From Ailanthus altissimus (lineage: Eukaryota; Streptophyta; Magnoliopsida; Sapindales; Simaroubaceae), in assembly GCA_946807835.1 (NCBI GenBank), contig OX327693.1, positions 9,999,501 through 10,063,500 of the forward strand: a stretch of DNA of 64,000 nucleotides, read 5' to 3'. The notes beneath the pieces are model-generated. The model was not told the DNA's origin. It saw only the letters and a list, made by a program, of their open reading frames with translations, and did not search any database. Both the position numbers and the translations under genes were made by a program. Shown one piece after another: positions 9,901 through 21,700 of this stretch (positions are counted from its first letter, which is position 1; the number at the start of each line of letters is the position of its first letter).

Positions 9901-12900
9901 TTAGAGCATATCGAAATAGAAATTTTGGGAAATAAAATATTTTAAATAATTATATAATTTTTTTTTTAAAAAGGAAAATGTTGTTGGGTGTGAATCTGAG
10001 TCTGACACCAGGAAATTGGATATGTGGGGAAGTAATACTAATTTGTGTGGGGTCTTCTCTCCCTCATTGGACCGATCATGTGATGATGTCAAGTTGATGT
10101 CATCATGATGGGCGCCTCTAAAAGATCTCCCCAAGTCAAATATACGTTTTCCAATTGTTTCTTATTATGTTCTCACATTCGTTTGTATTGTAAGGAATAA
10201 TGTAATATTTTTTAAATAATATTTTATAATTTTAAATAATAAATAATTTTATATTTTATATTATTTTATTATCTAATTATTATTTAATACATCAATAAAA
10301 ATCCTCACCTCGAAGATGTATATTTTTCTTATAGTAATGTAAAGTATTTTAAATTGTATCATAAATTATATTATAAAAAGTAATATGTCAAATAATTATA
10401 GGTGAAAAAATAATATAAATTTTAAAATATTTATTATTTTTAAATAATTACTTAACACATTATTTTTTAAAATATAATTTAAAATATTTAATATTAATTA
10501 TTATTTATACTTCTTTTTTTATAAAATTATTCTCATAAATTTTGAGGCATGTTGTAAAATTCTAAACTAGGATCCTATTCGGACTTGCCAAAACTCAATT
10601 TCTCTATATTCAAAGTGGCCATAGAATCTTTATAAAATAGAAAATTTTAAGAAAGTGAGATTTGAGAATTATTAATTGATATTTATTTTATTTCATGTGG
10701 AATTTAATGACAATAATTTAGCATCTTTTTGAGAATTTACATAATTTCTTAAAGATGAATAAATTTTTATAATAATATTACAGTTCTTAAATATTATTTT
10801 AAAAAAATTATTTTAAATAATAAAATAATATGTTAATAATTTTAAAATTTTCATCATTTTATCATTTAAAATATGTAATACGAACATAATTTTTTTGGGT
10901 CAAAATTTATTAATTTAATTTAACACCGAGTAAAATATAGAGGATTTATTTGGTCAAAGCACATTATCAAGATGTGTGATGCGAACATGATTTGGTAATA
11001 ACATAATAGATTAGATAACTATCATATTATGATGATGAGTGATAGCTCATTGTGATGATATCAAAAGTAAGAAAATCAAAGTAATATTTTCGTCTCATAA
11101 ATAAATTTTTTAAAGAAAAGGAAATTACTGTCACTCGTAATAAAATTTTACAAGGTTCTAATAACGTTCAATATATAAATCTATATGAAATTGTTAAATA
11201 TACTAGTGATAACTTTAAATATATATATATATACTTAAAATGAAAAAAATATATCAGTTTCATCCTTAATTTAATTAATATATATTAATTTAATTATTAT
11301 ATTTTTATAAATATTCAGTTAGTCTCTTTAGAAATATTTTTGGGTATTTTTATTATCATTTCATCTTTGATTCATGACTATTTTTGTTCCTATAAAAATT
11401 AACTGAGTATTTATAAATAAAAATAAAAATTGAATTAATATATATTAATTAAATCAAGAAGGAAATTGATTTTTTTCTCAGAAAAAAATTATCATGAATG
11501 TCAAAAACCAATGATAACACTAGGGATCATCACTAAAGTAATCAAAACTTCTCATCTCAATAATGATTATTATGTTCATTATTTTGAAATTGATTGTTAT
11601 ATTCATTATTACAATTGTCTTTTTTTTTTCTCTTTTTTACTAATTTATATTACAAATATCCAACTTAAAAACTAACTTGTTAGGTTAAATAACTTATCTT
11701 ATTTATAAATAGTAGATCACTCTGTTATTAATAAATGTGAGACAAAGTTGGCCTTTTTTAAAAAAAAACGTCTTTTCCTATAAAAAATAAATAAATAAGC
11801 ACATAAAATTGTGCAAAATGACTTATAAAATAATAATCATATCATATACAAAATAGTGTTACACTTCTTAAATAACATATTAAATTTTTTCTATCTTAAA
11901 TAATGTGTCAAGTAATCTGATATAATGAATAATTTTAAAATATATATTATTTTATTATTTAATATTTATTTAATACATCAATTTTAAATTTAAAAAATTA
12001 AAATATTATTCACAAAATATAGCATTACTTATCATATAAAACTACAAAATTGATGTTGAATGATAAAAGAAAGTACCTCATACAAAATCAAGCAATTTTC
12101 AAAATTAAAATCAGAAAGAATTTATTATTCTGTTTAATTTTATTTTAACACTTCCAGAAGAGTAAGAGAAAGCAACAAATTAAATTTATTTTTTCAAATT
12201 TGGAAGCCCCACTAGATTATGAAAACCATATTAAGCACCAAATCAATGTGTATTTTTATGAAATTTGAAATCCCCAACAAGAAGTCCATTTGTGGCTACA
12301 ATAACAAATGAATGCCTTTACGTATAAAATCTATCTAAGCTAAGCTAAATGGACAAAATTATAGATGAGAGAGAATTTTAAATTAATGAAAAAATTCCCA
12401 CAATTGGAAAAGGAAAAGAGGCAAAGAACAAAGAGGATCGTTAGCAATGTGAGTGATCCAAGCCAACTGTTGCCAATTTCTTTGGCTTTGTTTTGCTATG
12501 TCTTGTATTTAAATAAAACTTCTATTTTGGATTTTGTTGCTGGAATCGAAATTTTACGAGTACAAGCAAGCATGCATCCTTATTTGACCAAATCTAAATG
12601 ACGATTATATGACATGTACAATACCTAAGCACTGCGTTTGCTTTATTCAACAACAAAACAAAATGGACTTTGACTTGGCTTCCCTTGTTTATTTGTTCAC
12701 CATTTTTATGTATATAATATAATTTAAGGACGTTTCCATTTTCATAGTGATACGAGAGACATTACGTTTCATTACATGACCGTCCTCCAATTCCAAGTCA
12801 CGAGCCACCTTAAGTTGTTGCTACGCGTCACGCTCCAAATCTTTTCGATTATTTTTTTAATATTTAGTGTGCGCCAAACTTTCTAGAAGTTATTACACCC

Positions 12901-13120
12901 ACCCGTATGCTATATGGATTGGAGTTTTTTTTTTTACATAAATTTTTATTTAAATAAATTTAATTAAAATAATGAGAATTATAAAAAATAAGATCATCAA
13001 ACTTTTTTGAAATTTAATTTTTTTAAATATAAAATGACTCAGAATTAAGCGTTAATTTAATTAAATTATGAGCTACTACAATTATATCTTTAAGAATAAA
13101 AGACATTTTAAAATAAGCAA
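9901..13120. other. A+T-rich intergenic region, no gene
   Basis: About 3.2 kb of very A+T-rich sequence with no supported coding region. Several stretches (about 10190-10320, 10370-10520, 11860-12030) share long TTAAATAAT/ATTATTTAA-type blocks on both strands, as expected for old MITE-like insertions, but I could not define their ends. An imperfect dyad (TGATGATGTCA...TGATGTCATCA) lies at about 10081-10106, upstream of the PIRIN gene. Confidence 0.5.
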
Positions 13121-13126
13121 AGGAGT

Positions 13127-13447
13127 TTAAATACTCTGAATCTCTTTAAAATTGTAATCTATTTCAGAATGAGATATTTCATTAGACAAAATATCATTCA
13201 CTACTTGTTGTGCATCCGATTCAATAATAATAGAATCAATATTTAAGGTTTGAATAGCCATTAAACCTTTGAGAATAGCTATCGTTTCAGCAATTGGAAT
13301 AGAGAATATATCATCATACTTTGCAATTTCGGATAACACCACAGCCCCCAAATGGTCACGTGCCACAAAGCCAAAGCCTGTAACTCCACGTAAAGTATCC
13401 ACTATTGCATCAGAATTAATCTTTATGAATTGGAGTTTCTTAAAGAT
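13127..13447 (-). pseudogene. RNase H-like domain fragment (RVT_3 type)
   Basis: The minus strand reads open from about 13445 to the stop at 13127. It contains, in order, FIKINSDAIVD (first catalytic Asp), GFGFVARDHLGAVV, AETIAILKGL (catalytic Glu in the helix), IIIESDAQQVV (third acidic residue) and a short helix at the end. This is the plant RNase H-like domain PF13456, found at the C terminus of non-LTR retrotransposon polyproteins and in small stand-alone plant genes. The domain starts abruptly where chromovirus LTR similarity begins, so upstream coding sequence is missing. The fragment itself keeps its frame over about 107 codons, so it is not very old or has been kept; without a start or upstream exons I call it a fragment. 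Confidence 0.7.
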
Positions 13448-13835
13448 TGGATTAATTTAGATAAACAAATAGGCCAAACTCGCTATTTGAGAGGTAAGTA
13501 TAGAAGATTTTAGAGTGAAAATATTTTACAAGATATTTAATGTCATCTTAGAATATTTCTTAATATATTATTTTATTTTGATCATACACCATTAGATCAT
13601 TGTATAATTTTATAAATCTTAGTCATTCATTGTATAGAATTAATATTACAAATAGGAGAGACTTTCAGTTGAGCTAAACAATATTAATTTGTATCTTTTT
13701 CTTCGAATATATAAGAGAGTATATTTTCTAATAGGTGGTGTATTTATGTTTCTTTACTTTCTCTTTGTATTGTCTTACAAACTGCTTAATACTCAAAATA
13801 TCTAAGACTACACGGTTTTAATAAAGTCTATGACA
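13447..13835 (+). repeat. 5' LTR (left-truncated) of the chromovirus
   Basis: It aligns with 18390-18786 over its whole length with many point changes, sharing AAATAGGCC near its start, TAGGTGGTGTA near 13733, and ACGGTT near 13812. It ends GTCTATGACA. The degenerate sequence TTTGATACAATAG follows and may be the remains of a tRNA-iMet primer site, but the match is poor. Confidence 0.75.
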
Positions 13836-13877
13836 TTTGATACAATAGTAAGTTCAAAGAAGATAATGAAATATGCA

Positions 13878-13882
13878 ATAAC
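13878..13882. repeat. Target-site duplication ATAAC, left copy
   Basis: ATAAC directly precedes the TG of the solo LTR; the identical right copy is at 15871-15875. A 5-bp duplication is the usual integrase signature of LTR elements. Confidence 0.85.
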
Positions 13883-15870
13883 TGTTGTGTGGGATCTTAT
13901 ATATATAGGTGTATACATGTGTTATTGTGTCTTTTACCTAAAATACATCTACGCAGCAGAATGGTGAAATTAAACAATAAACACAATAAATAAATATATT
14001 AGAAAGCATGAGAACTCACCTCAACGTATAACGTTATACACGTATATCCTTAAAATCCGCATGGAGACCAACTCGTAAGCAGTTCTAGTCACCAATACAG
14101 TGGGCTTGGTGAGCTAAAACAGCAGTCTCATATCCAGTATGGGATTAACTCTTAATCTCCAAAATAGTCGAGTGTGTATTTTCATCATTTTCTTCAAAAG
14201 ATAAAAAATGGAGAATGAAGCAATTCATAATTGCTTCCATGACACCATAGAGAAAAATGAAACAATTTTATTTTTTTTTCTTCTTTTTTTCTTTCTTCTT
14301 CTTCTTCCATTTCTCTTCTCTTTCTTGGCACATCCAAAAACACACTCTTCTTTCTCTCTTTATATACATATATATATATAATAGAATATTTATATAATAT
14401 ATTATATAATATAAAAAAGAGATATTTTGATTATTTAACCATTAAATAATCAAAGTATGTAATGACCATTTTGCCGCTTATGAATAGTTACTAAGTTTAC
14501 CCTCTAGTGGATCCTACTAAATTTCACATATAGGTAAACTTAGTTGAGGGGTCACAATACACCAAGTGTCCTTATACAATTAGTAAATACAATTAGTAAA
14601 TAATAATTATTGACTAATTGTTGTATTTAATACTTAAATATAGATACGCACGTATTTCTGTGATATTATTGAATATTATTAGATTAAAAAATTTAATCTG
14701 GCACACTGCCCCAGTGCACAACAAGTACACTCCATATCGTGGGACTCTCTAGATCCTACGCCTGATTCGTCAAATGAGTCCGTGAGATATGCCCCACACA
14801 TACATCACAGATATACGAATCAATACGTTGAACTATACAAGATAAGGTTACAACGCATACGTATAGTCCTTCCGTCATGATATCCTAGATGTTCGAGGAT
14901 ATAGATTATCACTGCCATATCCCTAATACTAGTCCATGTCTTATCTCCAGACTTGTATCTCACAGAACAATATGTACAAACTCATTTGCCATATTGTTCT
15001 ACCCTGGCAGAATTATTTCCCGAGATTGATGCTTAGGGCCACAAGACTTTTTGAGATACAGTCTTGAAGTATCTGGATATCGAACTCCCTATACGAGCTA
15101 ATGGATCCCATATCTGCACACACCAGACTCCATAAGCATCGGATCATACCTAACGACACCCAGCTGTCACACCATTAAAGGTCTGTGACATGCATGGAAC
15201 CAAAGCATGATGGATCACTTACAAGCCCACCGTAGTACTCAGGTCAAGTGACCACGTATACTACTCAACTAGAGAGGACCCTCTGTTGACGGCTTATATA
15301 GAATGTCTATTAGAGGCCTTCATGAGTCTGTCTCATATCCAGTCCTAATTAAATACTCATATGTCAATACAAGCTCCAAACTCACGGTCGGCTAGGAACG
15401 ACCATCTATACCCTATAGGTACGACATATGCTGATCTATATTTAAGGTATCCATTGACAGACCCGTATCGACAGAAATAGATCAGGGACAATTATTCGAG
15501 AACATACTTGCGCAACTAGCATTTTCTGGTACCCGATTACAACTCTTGCAACTATACAGTCACTGGTATATTCCTAGATCAATGTCCCATTACAGACAAG
15601 GCTCCAACTCTTGGATCTGTTGAGTATTATAACTAGCTAACACTTAGCTGTGCTAACATTTAGCATTTATATCTCTCAGCGTAACTTACTACGAGCTCTT
15701 ATCTAAACTCTTTTAGATCTGATCTGAACTCTTTTAGATCTAAATTTTTGTAATGTTACATTGCATAGTACCATATTAATAAGTATTAGCGATTTAATAG
15801 GAATGTACACTTATATAAATACATAAGTATATGTACATTCAGAGATAGCACGTAAGCACCGACCCTAACA
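13883..15870. mobile_element. Solo LTR of about 2 kb nested in the chromovirus
   Basis: The insert begins TGTTGTGTGGGATC and ends GACCCTAACA, so it has TG...CA ends with a TGTT/AACA inversion. It is flanked by a perfect 5-bp target duplication, ATAAC, at 13878-13882 and 15871-15875. No gag or pol domain, primer site or polypurine tract is found inside, and no internal long direct repeat marks a second LTR. This fits a solo LTR left after recombination between the LTRs of a large element. Its orientation is not certain. Removing it restores continuous chromovirus leader. Small direct repeats (CTCTTTTAGATCT) occur at about 15709-15742. Confidence 0.85.
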
Positions 15871-15875
15871 ATAAC
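15871..15875. repeat. Target-site duplication ATAAC, right copy
   Basis: ATAAC directly follows the CA end of the solo LTR and matches 13878-13882 exactly. Confidence 0.85.
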
Positions 15876-16289
15876 ATCATCAAAGATAATTGACAATAAG
15901 GTAGTATAACTTAAAGCTATGAGGCACAACAGCGTTCCTTGTGAGAAGTCAATGATCCTAGCCATAATTTATAGACCACAGTTAAAAAGCTTGTTAGCAC
16001 TGTGGGGAAGGCAGTGTATCATCTTGGGGAGTTTGAGCACGAAGTGGAGAAACTCGAGGCAAATCTCAACACTCAAGGAGACGAGTTACCTCCCTCATCA
16101 TCACATCCATCAAGAATTATGGTGGTAAACAATAGGAATGGATCAAAGCTTTTTAAGAGAAAATTTATCTCATCATAGACAAGATTCAAGTCCAAATATA
16201 AGCTACCAATAAGGATTTGGTGATGTGCAAGTAAGCATTAGTGAATATGACTATTGTCGCTCAAGTTACAATTCTTACATTAAGAGTTG

Positions 16290-17770
16290 AAGCTCTTAAG
16301 CCCAAGGAGTTCAGGGGTAAGAGAGATGCCAAGGAGCTTAACAAATTTTTTTGGTAGATTGAGAGATACTTCGATGCCATAGGCGTCGAGATTAGCATAA
16401 GGTAAATACTATAACCTTATATCTTTTTGATCATATAATTTTATGGTAGAGTAGAAAAAGTGAGGAGATTCACTAGAGTACTTGCACTATCAATACCTAA
16501 CTTGAATTGCAACTAGAATTGAAGCGCCTATTTTATCAAAAGAATATGATGCATGATGCTTGTAAGCAGTTAAAGGAATTGAAGCAAATCAAGTCCACGA
16601 GTAAATATGTAGATGATTATTCTTTGTTGATGCAACAAATTTGTAATATAAGTGATGAGAACTTGTTCAAGGCTATAAACATGAGCATCCAATGAATTAA
16701 AACAGCATAAAGTGACCAATATTCTTACATTGATAGAGATGTTTATGGATTACCATAAGAAATGCAAAGGTAAGGAAGCCAAAGAGTTTAATCCTTAGTA
16801 GAACAATAAGGAGAAACGTAAGTCGCCCCAGTGGAAGAGCAAATACGTGACAACCATGGGCCAAGGTCAAATTGATTCTTTTATGATGGAAAATTATTGG
16901 GTGAAGGATTATTCGAAAAAGAAGGCTTTCAACAAAATGTTTAAGACACAAAAGGTAGGTAAACAAAGCCAAATAAAGTTTTTGCAACTATTATACCCTT
17001 AAAACAAAATAGGGAGCCAATGCACCAATAGAGAATGTGCTCATATACGTTGAAGCCTAAATCCATAGTAAGAATACTCAAGTGTTAATAAAATCGGGGC
17101 TACTGACAACTTTATTAAGCAAGCAGAAACAGAACACTTGGAACTTAATATAGAGAAAATGGGAGGATACCTCAATTCTATGAACGCTATAGCCAAATCG
17201 TTAGATGGTGTCGTTCAAGGAGTGAAAATGCACATAAGGAGTTGGCTTCGACAAGGTAAACATTTTGGCAACACCTCATAATGATTATGATGTTGTACTT
17301 GGTATAGAGTTTTTGAGGCATTATAATTGGGTGCCAAATCCTTGACACAACTACATATGAATCTTGGAGGGGAAACTTCATAAGGTACCGATGGTAGACA
17401 AGTTGAATAGTGGACAATTCAAGACCAACGTCAACACTACCCTTCTTCTAACTATGCAACTAAAAGAATAAGCTAAGCATAAAAAATGGACATATCTAGC
17501 CACAATGTAAGGGACAAATCACAAGGTGAAAGAGGTCAAAGATGAGCTACCAATAAAGGTTGCAAAAGTGCTCGAGGAGTACAAAGGTATCATGCCAATT
17601 GTCTTATAAAAAAAACTACCACTAAGAAGGGTGTTTAATCGTGAGGTCGGGTTAGAGCTGGGGTCTAAGCCTCCAACTAAAGTGCCATATTGGATGTCTC
17701 TATCAGAGTTAAGGGAGTTGCAATGAAAACTTAAAGAGTTGTTGGGTGCAAGAGCCATCCAACCACCTAA
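16290..17770 (+). pseudogene. Chromovirus gag-protease-RT remnant
   Basis: Gag is seen as PKEFRGKRDAKELNKFFW (about 16297-16350) and the open stretch 16507-16695 with LKQIKSTSKYVDDYSLLM, which matches the core of chromovirus gag. Protease sequence ends in DYDVVLGIEFLRHYNW near 17290-17330. RT begins with the conserved linker LELGSKPPTKVPYWM and LKELLGARAIQP (about 17655-17760) and then stops: the RT palm with YxDD is absent. Stops and frame changes occur in each part. The plus orientation agrees with the LTR order. Confidence 0.7.
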
Positions 17771-18104
17771 GGCATCGCATCATGCATCTAAGCATTTTCA
17801 GCATAAGAAGTAGACCAAAGACAAGTGATAATATGTTAAGTATAATATAGGAGGCATAATGATGGTGATGATACTTACAACATAGCACAAGTCTACATGC
17901 CCACTTCACAATAGTCTATTTTGTGAACGTGATGGGTTATTTAATTGTCAATAGAGTTAGTAATGTCTCATACAATATAGAATTACCTATGAGACTATGA
18001 TTACATCGGCATTTCATATAGGCTATTTAAAGCCATACCATGGGAACATGGGGTTCACAAAGTATGGGCCACGTACCCAAGCACTTATAAGGTTTTCACA
18101 TCTT

Positions 18105-18295
18105 ACAATAAAAAGGCAAAACTTATCCTTGATGTAAGAACGGTATAAAAGAAGAATTATCTTCTAAGTCATGAGTACTTTGTCGAGTGAAAAGGGTTGC
18201 CTAATAATGAAGTAAGTTAGGAACCCAAGAATGCACTGTTCCAATTTGAGAAAAAATGCACGAGTTTTAGTAAAGACGCGACGAGAGTATAGCGT
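18105..18295 (+). pseudogene. Chromodomain remnant of the chromovirus
   Basis: The plus strand reads KLILDVRTV, a stop, then NYLLSHEYFVEWKGLPNNEV and, after another stop, EPKNALFQFEK. This is the standard chromodomain at the C terminus of chromovirus integrases (Y-VEWKG, then W-P---L-QFE), with the Trp codon before EP now a stop. It lies just before the 3' LTR, where such domains normally end pol. The domain targets integration to modified histones in related elements; here it is dead. Confidence 0.7.
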
Positions 18296-18313
18296 AAATT
18301 GGATATAAAAGAA

Positions 18314-18786
18314 TGTCACACCCTAAGTGTGTGCAAGTGGCCACTCTTAGAGGCTACTTAGACCTATGGAGTGTTATATAGATTGAAGTTTTTAGAAGAC
18401 CCAATTAATTTCAATAGACAAATAGGCCAAGCCCGTTACTTGGTAGGTAAGTATGAAAGGTTATGAAGTGAGAATATTCCATGGAATATTTGATGCCATC
18501 TTAAAATATTCTCTAGCATATTATTCTATCTTAATTATACACTGCTGGATCGTTATTTAGCTTTGTATATCCTAATCGTTTATTATATAGAGCTAATACT
18601 ATAAATATGAGAAGTCTTCAATTGAGCCAAACAATCTTAGCGTGTATCTTTTTTCTTTATTTATATTAGATAGCATTTTCTCAAATAGGTGGTGTACATG
18701 TTTCTTCACTCTCTCTTTATGTTGTTTTACAAGTTGCTTAGTATTCAAAGTATCTAAGGTTGTACGGTTCTAATAAAAGTCTATGA
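18314..18786 (+). repeat. 3' LTR of the chromovirus
   Basis: It begins TGTCACACCCTAAG, a common chromovirus LTR start, just after the chromodomain remnant. It aligns from about 18390 to its end with the left LTR (13447-13835). It ends GTCTATGA at 18786, two bases short of the left LTR's TGACA end, where hAT-like sequence begins. Confidence 0.7.
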
Positions 18787-18791
18787 GGTAA

Positions 18792-21700
18792 GGCTAGGCA
18801 ACTTTAGGTTTGAGATGGAACCGACTCCCGTTCAGGACATCAAAATAGGTCCTGAATTGGACTGAAATTGAGATAGTTCAAAACTTGGGACCATTTCGAG
18901 ACATGGGCTTATTTTGGGCTAGCTGGATTTGTTGACCGCTAGAATTAGTGTAATTGTTTTTTAATCTTTTGACTTATATATTTAAGTCTTTGAGTGTTGG
19001 ACTAAATTGAAGTTTTTTTAGTTGGTTTTGACATTTTTTTTAACATTTTATATTTTGAATATATTTTATTTTTAAGGCATTTTTGGACTATTGTATTTTT
19101 ATCTTTAATTTCTAATTTCATCATGGAAAGTTTTGTTTGGACTTAGATATTAGAGTTAATTGTTTTGACCTATTTTATATTGGTTTCTATTTATATTGTA
19201 TATGTAATGTAATAATTAATAAGCCATAACTAATAAAATTCAAAGTACATAATACCAACATAAAAAAAAAAACACATAGCAAAATCAAAATGTATATTTA
19301 TATTCATAATAAAATTAATTAGCATTCATTCTAAATAATTTAAATCTGAGCACATGCTTGCACATCTTAATAAATATTTTAATTTTTTAAAAAACTTTGG
19401 CAAAACCTTTCTTAAAATTTAGACATTCTCATAGACATAAATTATAATATATACCTACTAAAAATTACAAATATAAATTTCTTTCACTATCAAATCATCA
19501 TTCACCAAAAACTAATAAAATCTAATATTTTATTTAATTTTTATATTTTCAATATATCATTACACATTAACAAGTTCGTAATGCAAAATCACAAACCACA
19601 AGTCCATAAAGGCCATAACCATATCATTCACAAATAATAAATAAAATATTACACATCTATAGCTCTCAACTAAATATATTAAATCTACAAGCTAAAAACT
19701 AAAATAAGTTAATTTAAAATAAAATCTCTAATTAGAGACCAAAGATAAAATCATGGACAAATAATTGATCATTAGTTCTTCATCTTTATAAAATTGTCTT
19801 GGATTCTTTTGCAATCTACAAAACTGCAACCAAAATTGTTTATTACATATTATGTTAAAAAAAATATGAATACTTGAAAAAGAAAAAACCTCATGATTAT
19901 TTATATTTATTGATTCAAGTATTACCTAAAAAGTGGAAAATGTAAAAATCGCACAAGTAACTTTTTGTTGACTATTATAGTGAAGGTTCTTGTATTATAG
20001 TTTGCGCAAACTCTACATGAAAGATTAAAATATTCGGACAAATTAAAATTAGATTAACAAATAATATTTAAAAATAGAGAAATAACTAATGGATAATAAT
20101 TTTTTAATGCATTTTTTAATGTTTCATCTTTATCATAAAACTCAGCATCTCAGAACAATACTTCTTCATTCTTCGCTCTATCTACCAAAAGCGAAGCTCA
20201 TATCCTGTTTTATGTACATATCAAATTATTTACCATTTTTGGAGTCAACGAACTCCGAAATGAATCAAGAATACATCCCTCGGTATTAATAACTAACTCA
20301 AAGGCCACAATAAATACCAGAATAACAAGTAAATCCTTAGTTATATGTGCCAAAACTGGATATCTCAAAGTATTTACTTTCAACTATATCAAAACATTAA
20401 AATATAAATTTTGAGGAGTCTCAAACTTATCTACCAAGTATCTATTTACCTTATTATATTATCCAAATCTATATCGTCTTCTACATACCGATATACTTTA
20501 CTCAAGGGTCATCATCCCCAACACACTGCTATAACATATCTAGAACTAAAGTTGATGGACCATTAGATTGTTGTGATTGTAAAGTAAGTGTGCTACTTCC
20601 ACCAACACTAGCACTACTACTTGCCCTATAATTTAGTTTATTATGCCATATATTATAGACCTCGTCAAGTTTAAATAACAACTCTTTACTTATTTATTTC
20701 ATTTTGTCAATTTGGGATATATCATTACCAAATAAAATCTGCGCCATATATCAAGCAGTGTAGCAATTATCAAAAAGTTTTTGATTTTCTCTATAGATTC
20801 ACAATACGTATCATATTTCACCTTAATCTTGATAGTAATAGATCCTAATAAGACATCTTCATTCAGACTTAATGAAGCTATGTTGGAATTCATTTTATAA
20901 ATCTGACTAAAACAAATATTAGATGTCACACTTAATGAAACACTAAATTTTAATTGACATCATAAAAAAATTTCAAAAACTTCAAAAACTGCTTAGCAAT
21001 CTTATAAACCCTACTAATTGGTGGCCCATCTCTTCACTTTCTATTTTCTTCTTCTAAAAAGTAACTCTCATATAGTCTATCCTCTTCTACCATCTGATCA
21101 AAAGCTTTCTAAAATTTTAATACAAGTGCCAAAATCAAATAAGTGACATTCTACCTAGTTGGCACATCTAACACTACATTCCCTTTGTACTCAATTTTCT
21201 CTCTTTTCATATAACTTTGAAAAGCTTGCAATCTCATCGAGGAAGATCTTACATATTTCACAATATTGTATATAGAAAAAATGCTCTCACTCAATTCCTT
21301 TAACCCATCAATAATAATTAAATTTAAAATGTGCGCATAATAATGCATATGGATAAACTCATCATTCAACACCAGTGTGTCCTTTTTCTAATTCCTCATC
21401 TTCTTTTTTAAATAATTGATAGAAATATCAATGGCATTGGTATTATCAACTGTTATGATAAATACTTTCACTATGCCCCAATCCAACCAACAAGATTCAA
21501 GCTACTTGTCGATTGCTCCCCTCTATAGTTTGAAATAGGCAAAAAAGTCAAAATCCTCATATATAACTTTCAATCACATTCTATGAAGTGGGTAGTTACA
21601 ACTATATAATTGTGATTGCGGATAGAAGCTCAAATGTCTATTATCAAACTCACCCATTACCTAGTCCTGCTAACTAAACTCTTAAAAATAGCTTTCTTTG

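Larger units (their letters stand above)
13447..18786 (+). mobile_element. Ty3/gypsy chromovirus, internally deleted, with nested solo LTR
   Basis: Two direct repeats act as LTRs: 13447-13835 and about 18314-18786. They share AGACAAATAGGCC-like starts, a long A+T-rich body, and ends reading ACGGTT.TAATAAA.GTCTATGA. The right LTR begins TGTCACACCC; the left one lacks the first 125 bp or so, where an RNase H fragment now lies. Between them, in order, are gag (about 16290-16695), aspartic protease (about 17160-17340, with DYDVVLGIEFL), the start of RT (about 17580-17770) and a chromodomain (about 18105-18290). RT body, RNase H and integrase core are missing. All frames are broken by stops. A 1,988-bp solo LTR (13883-15870) splits the leader. 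Confidence 0.8.
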
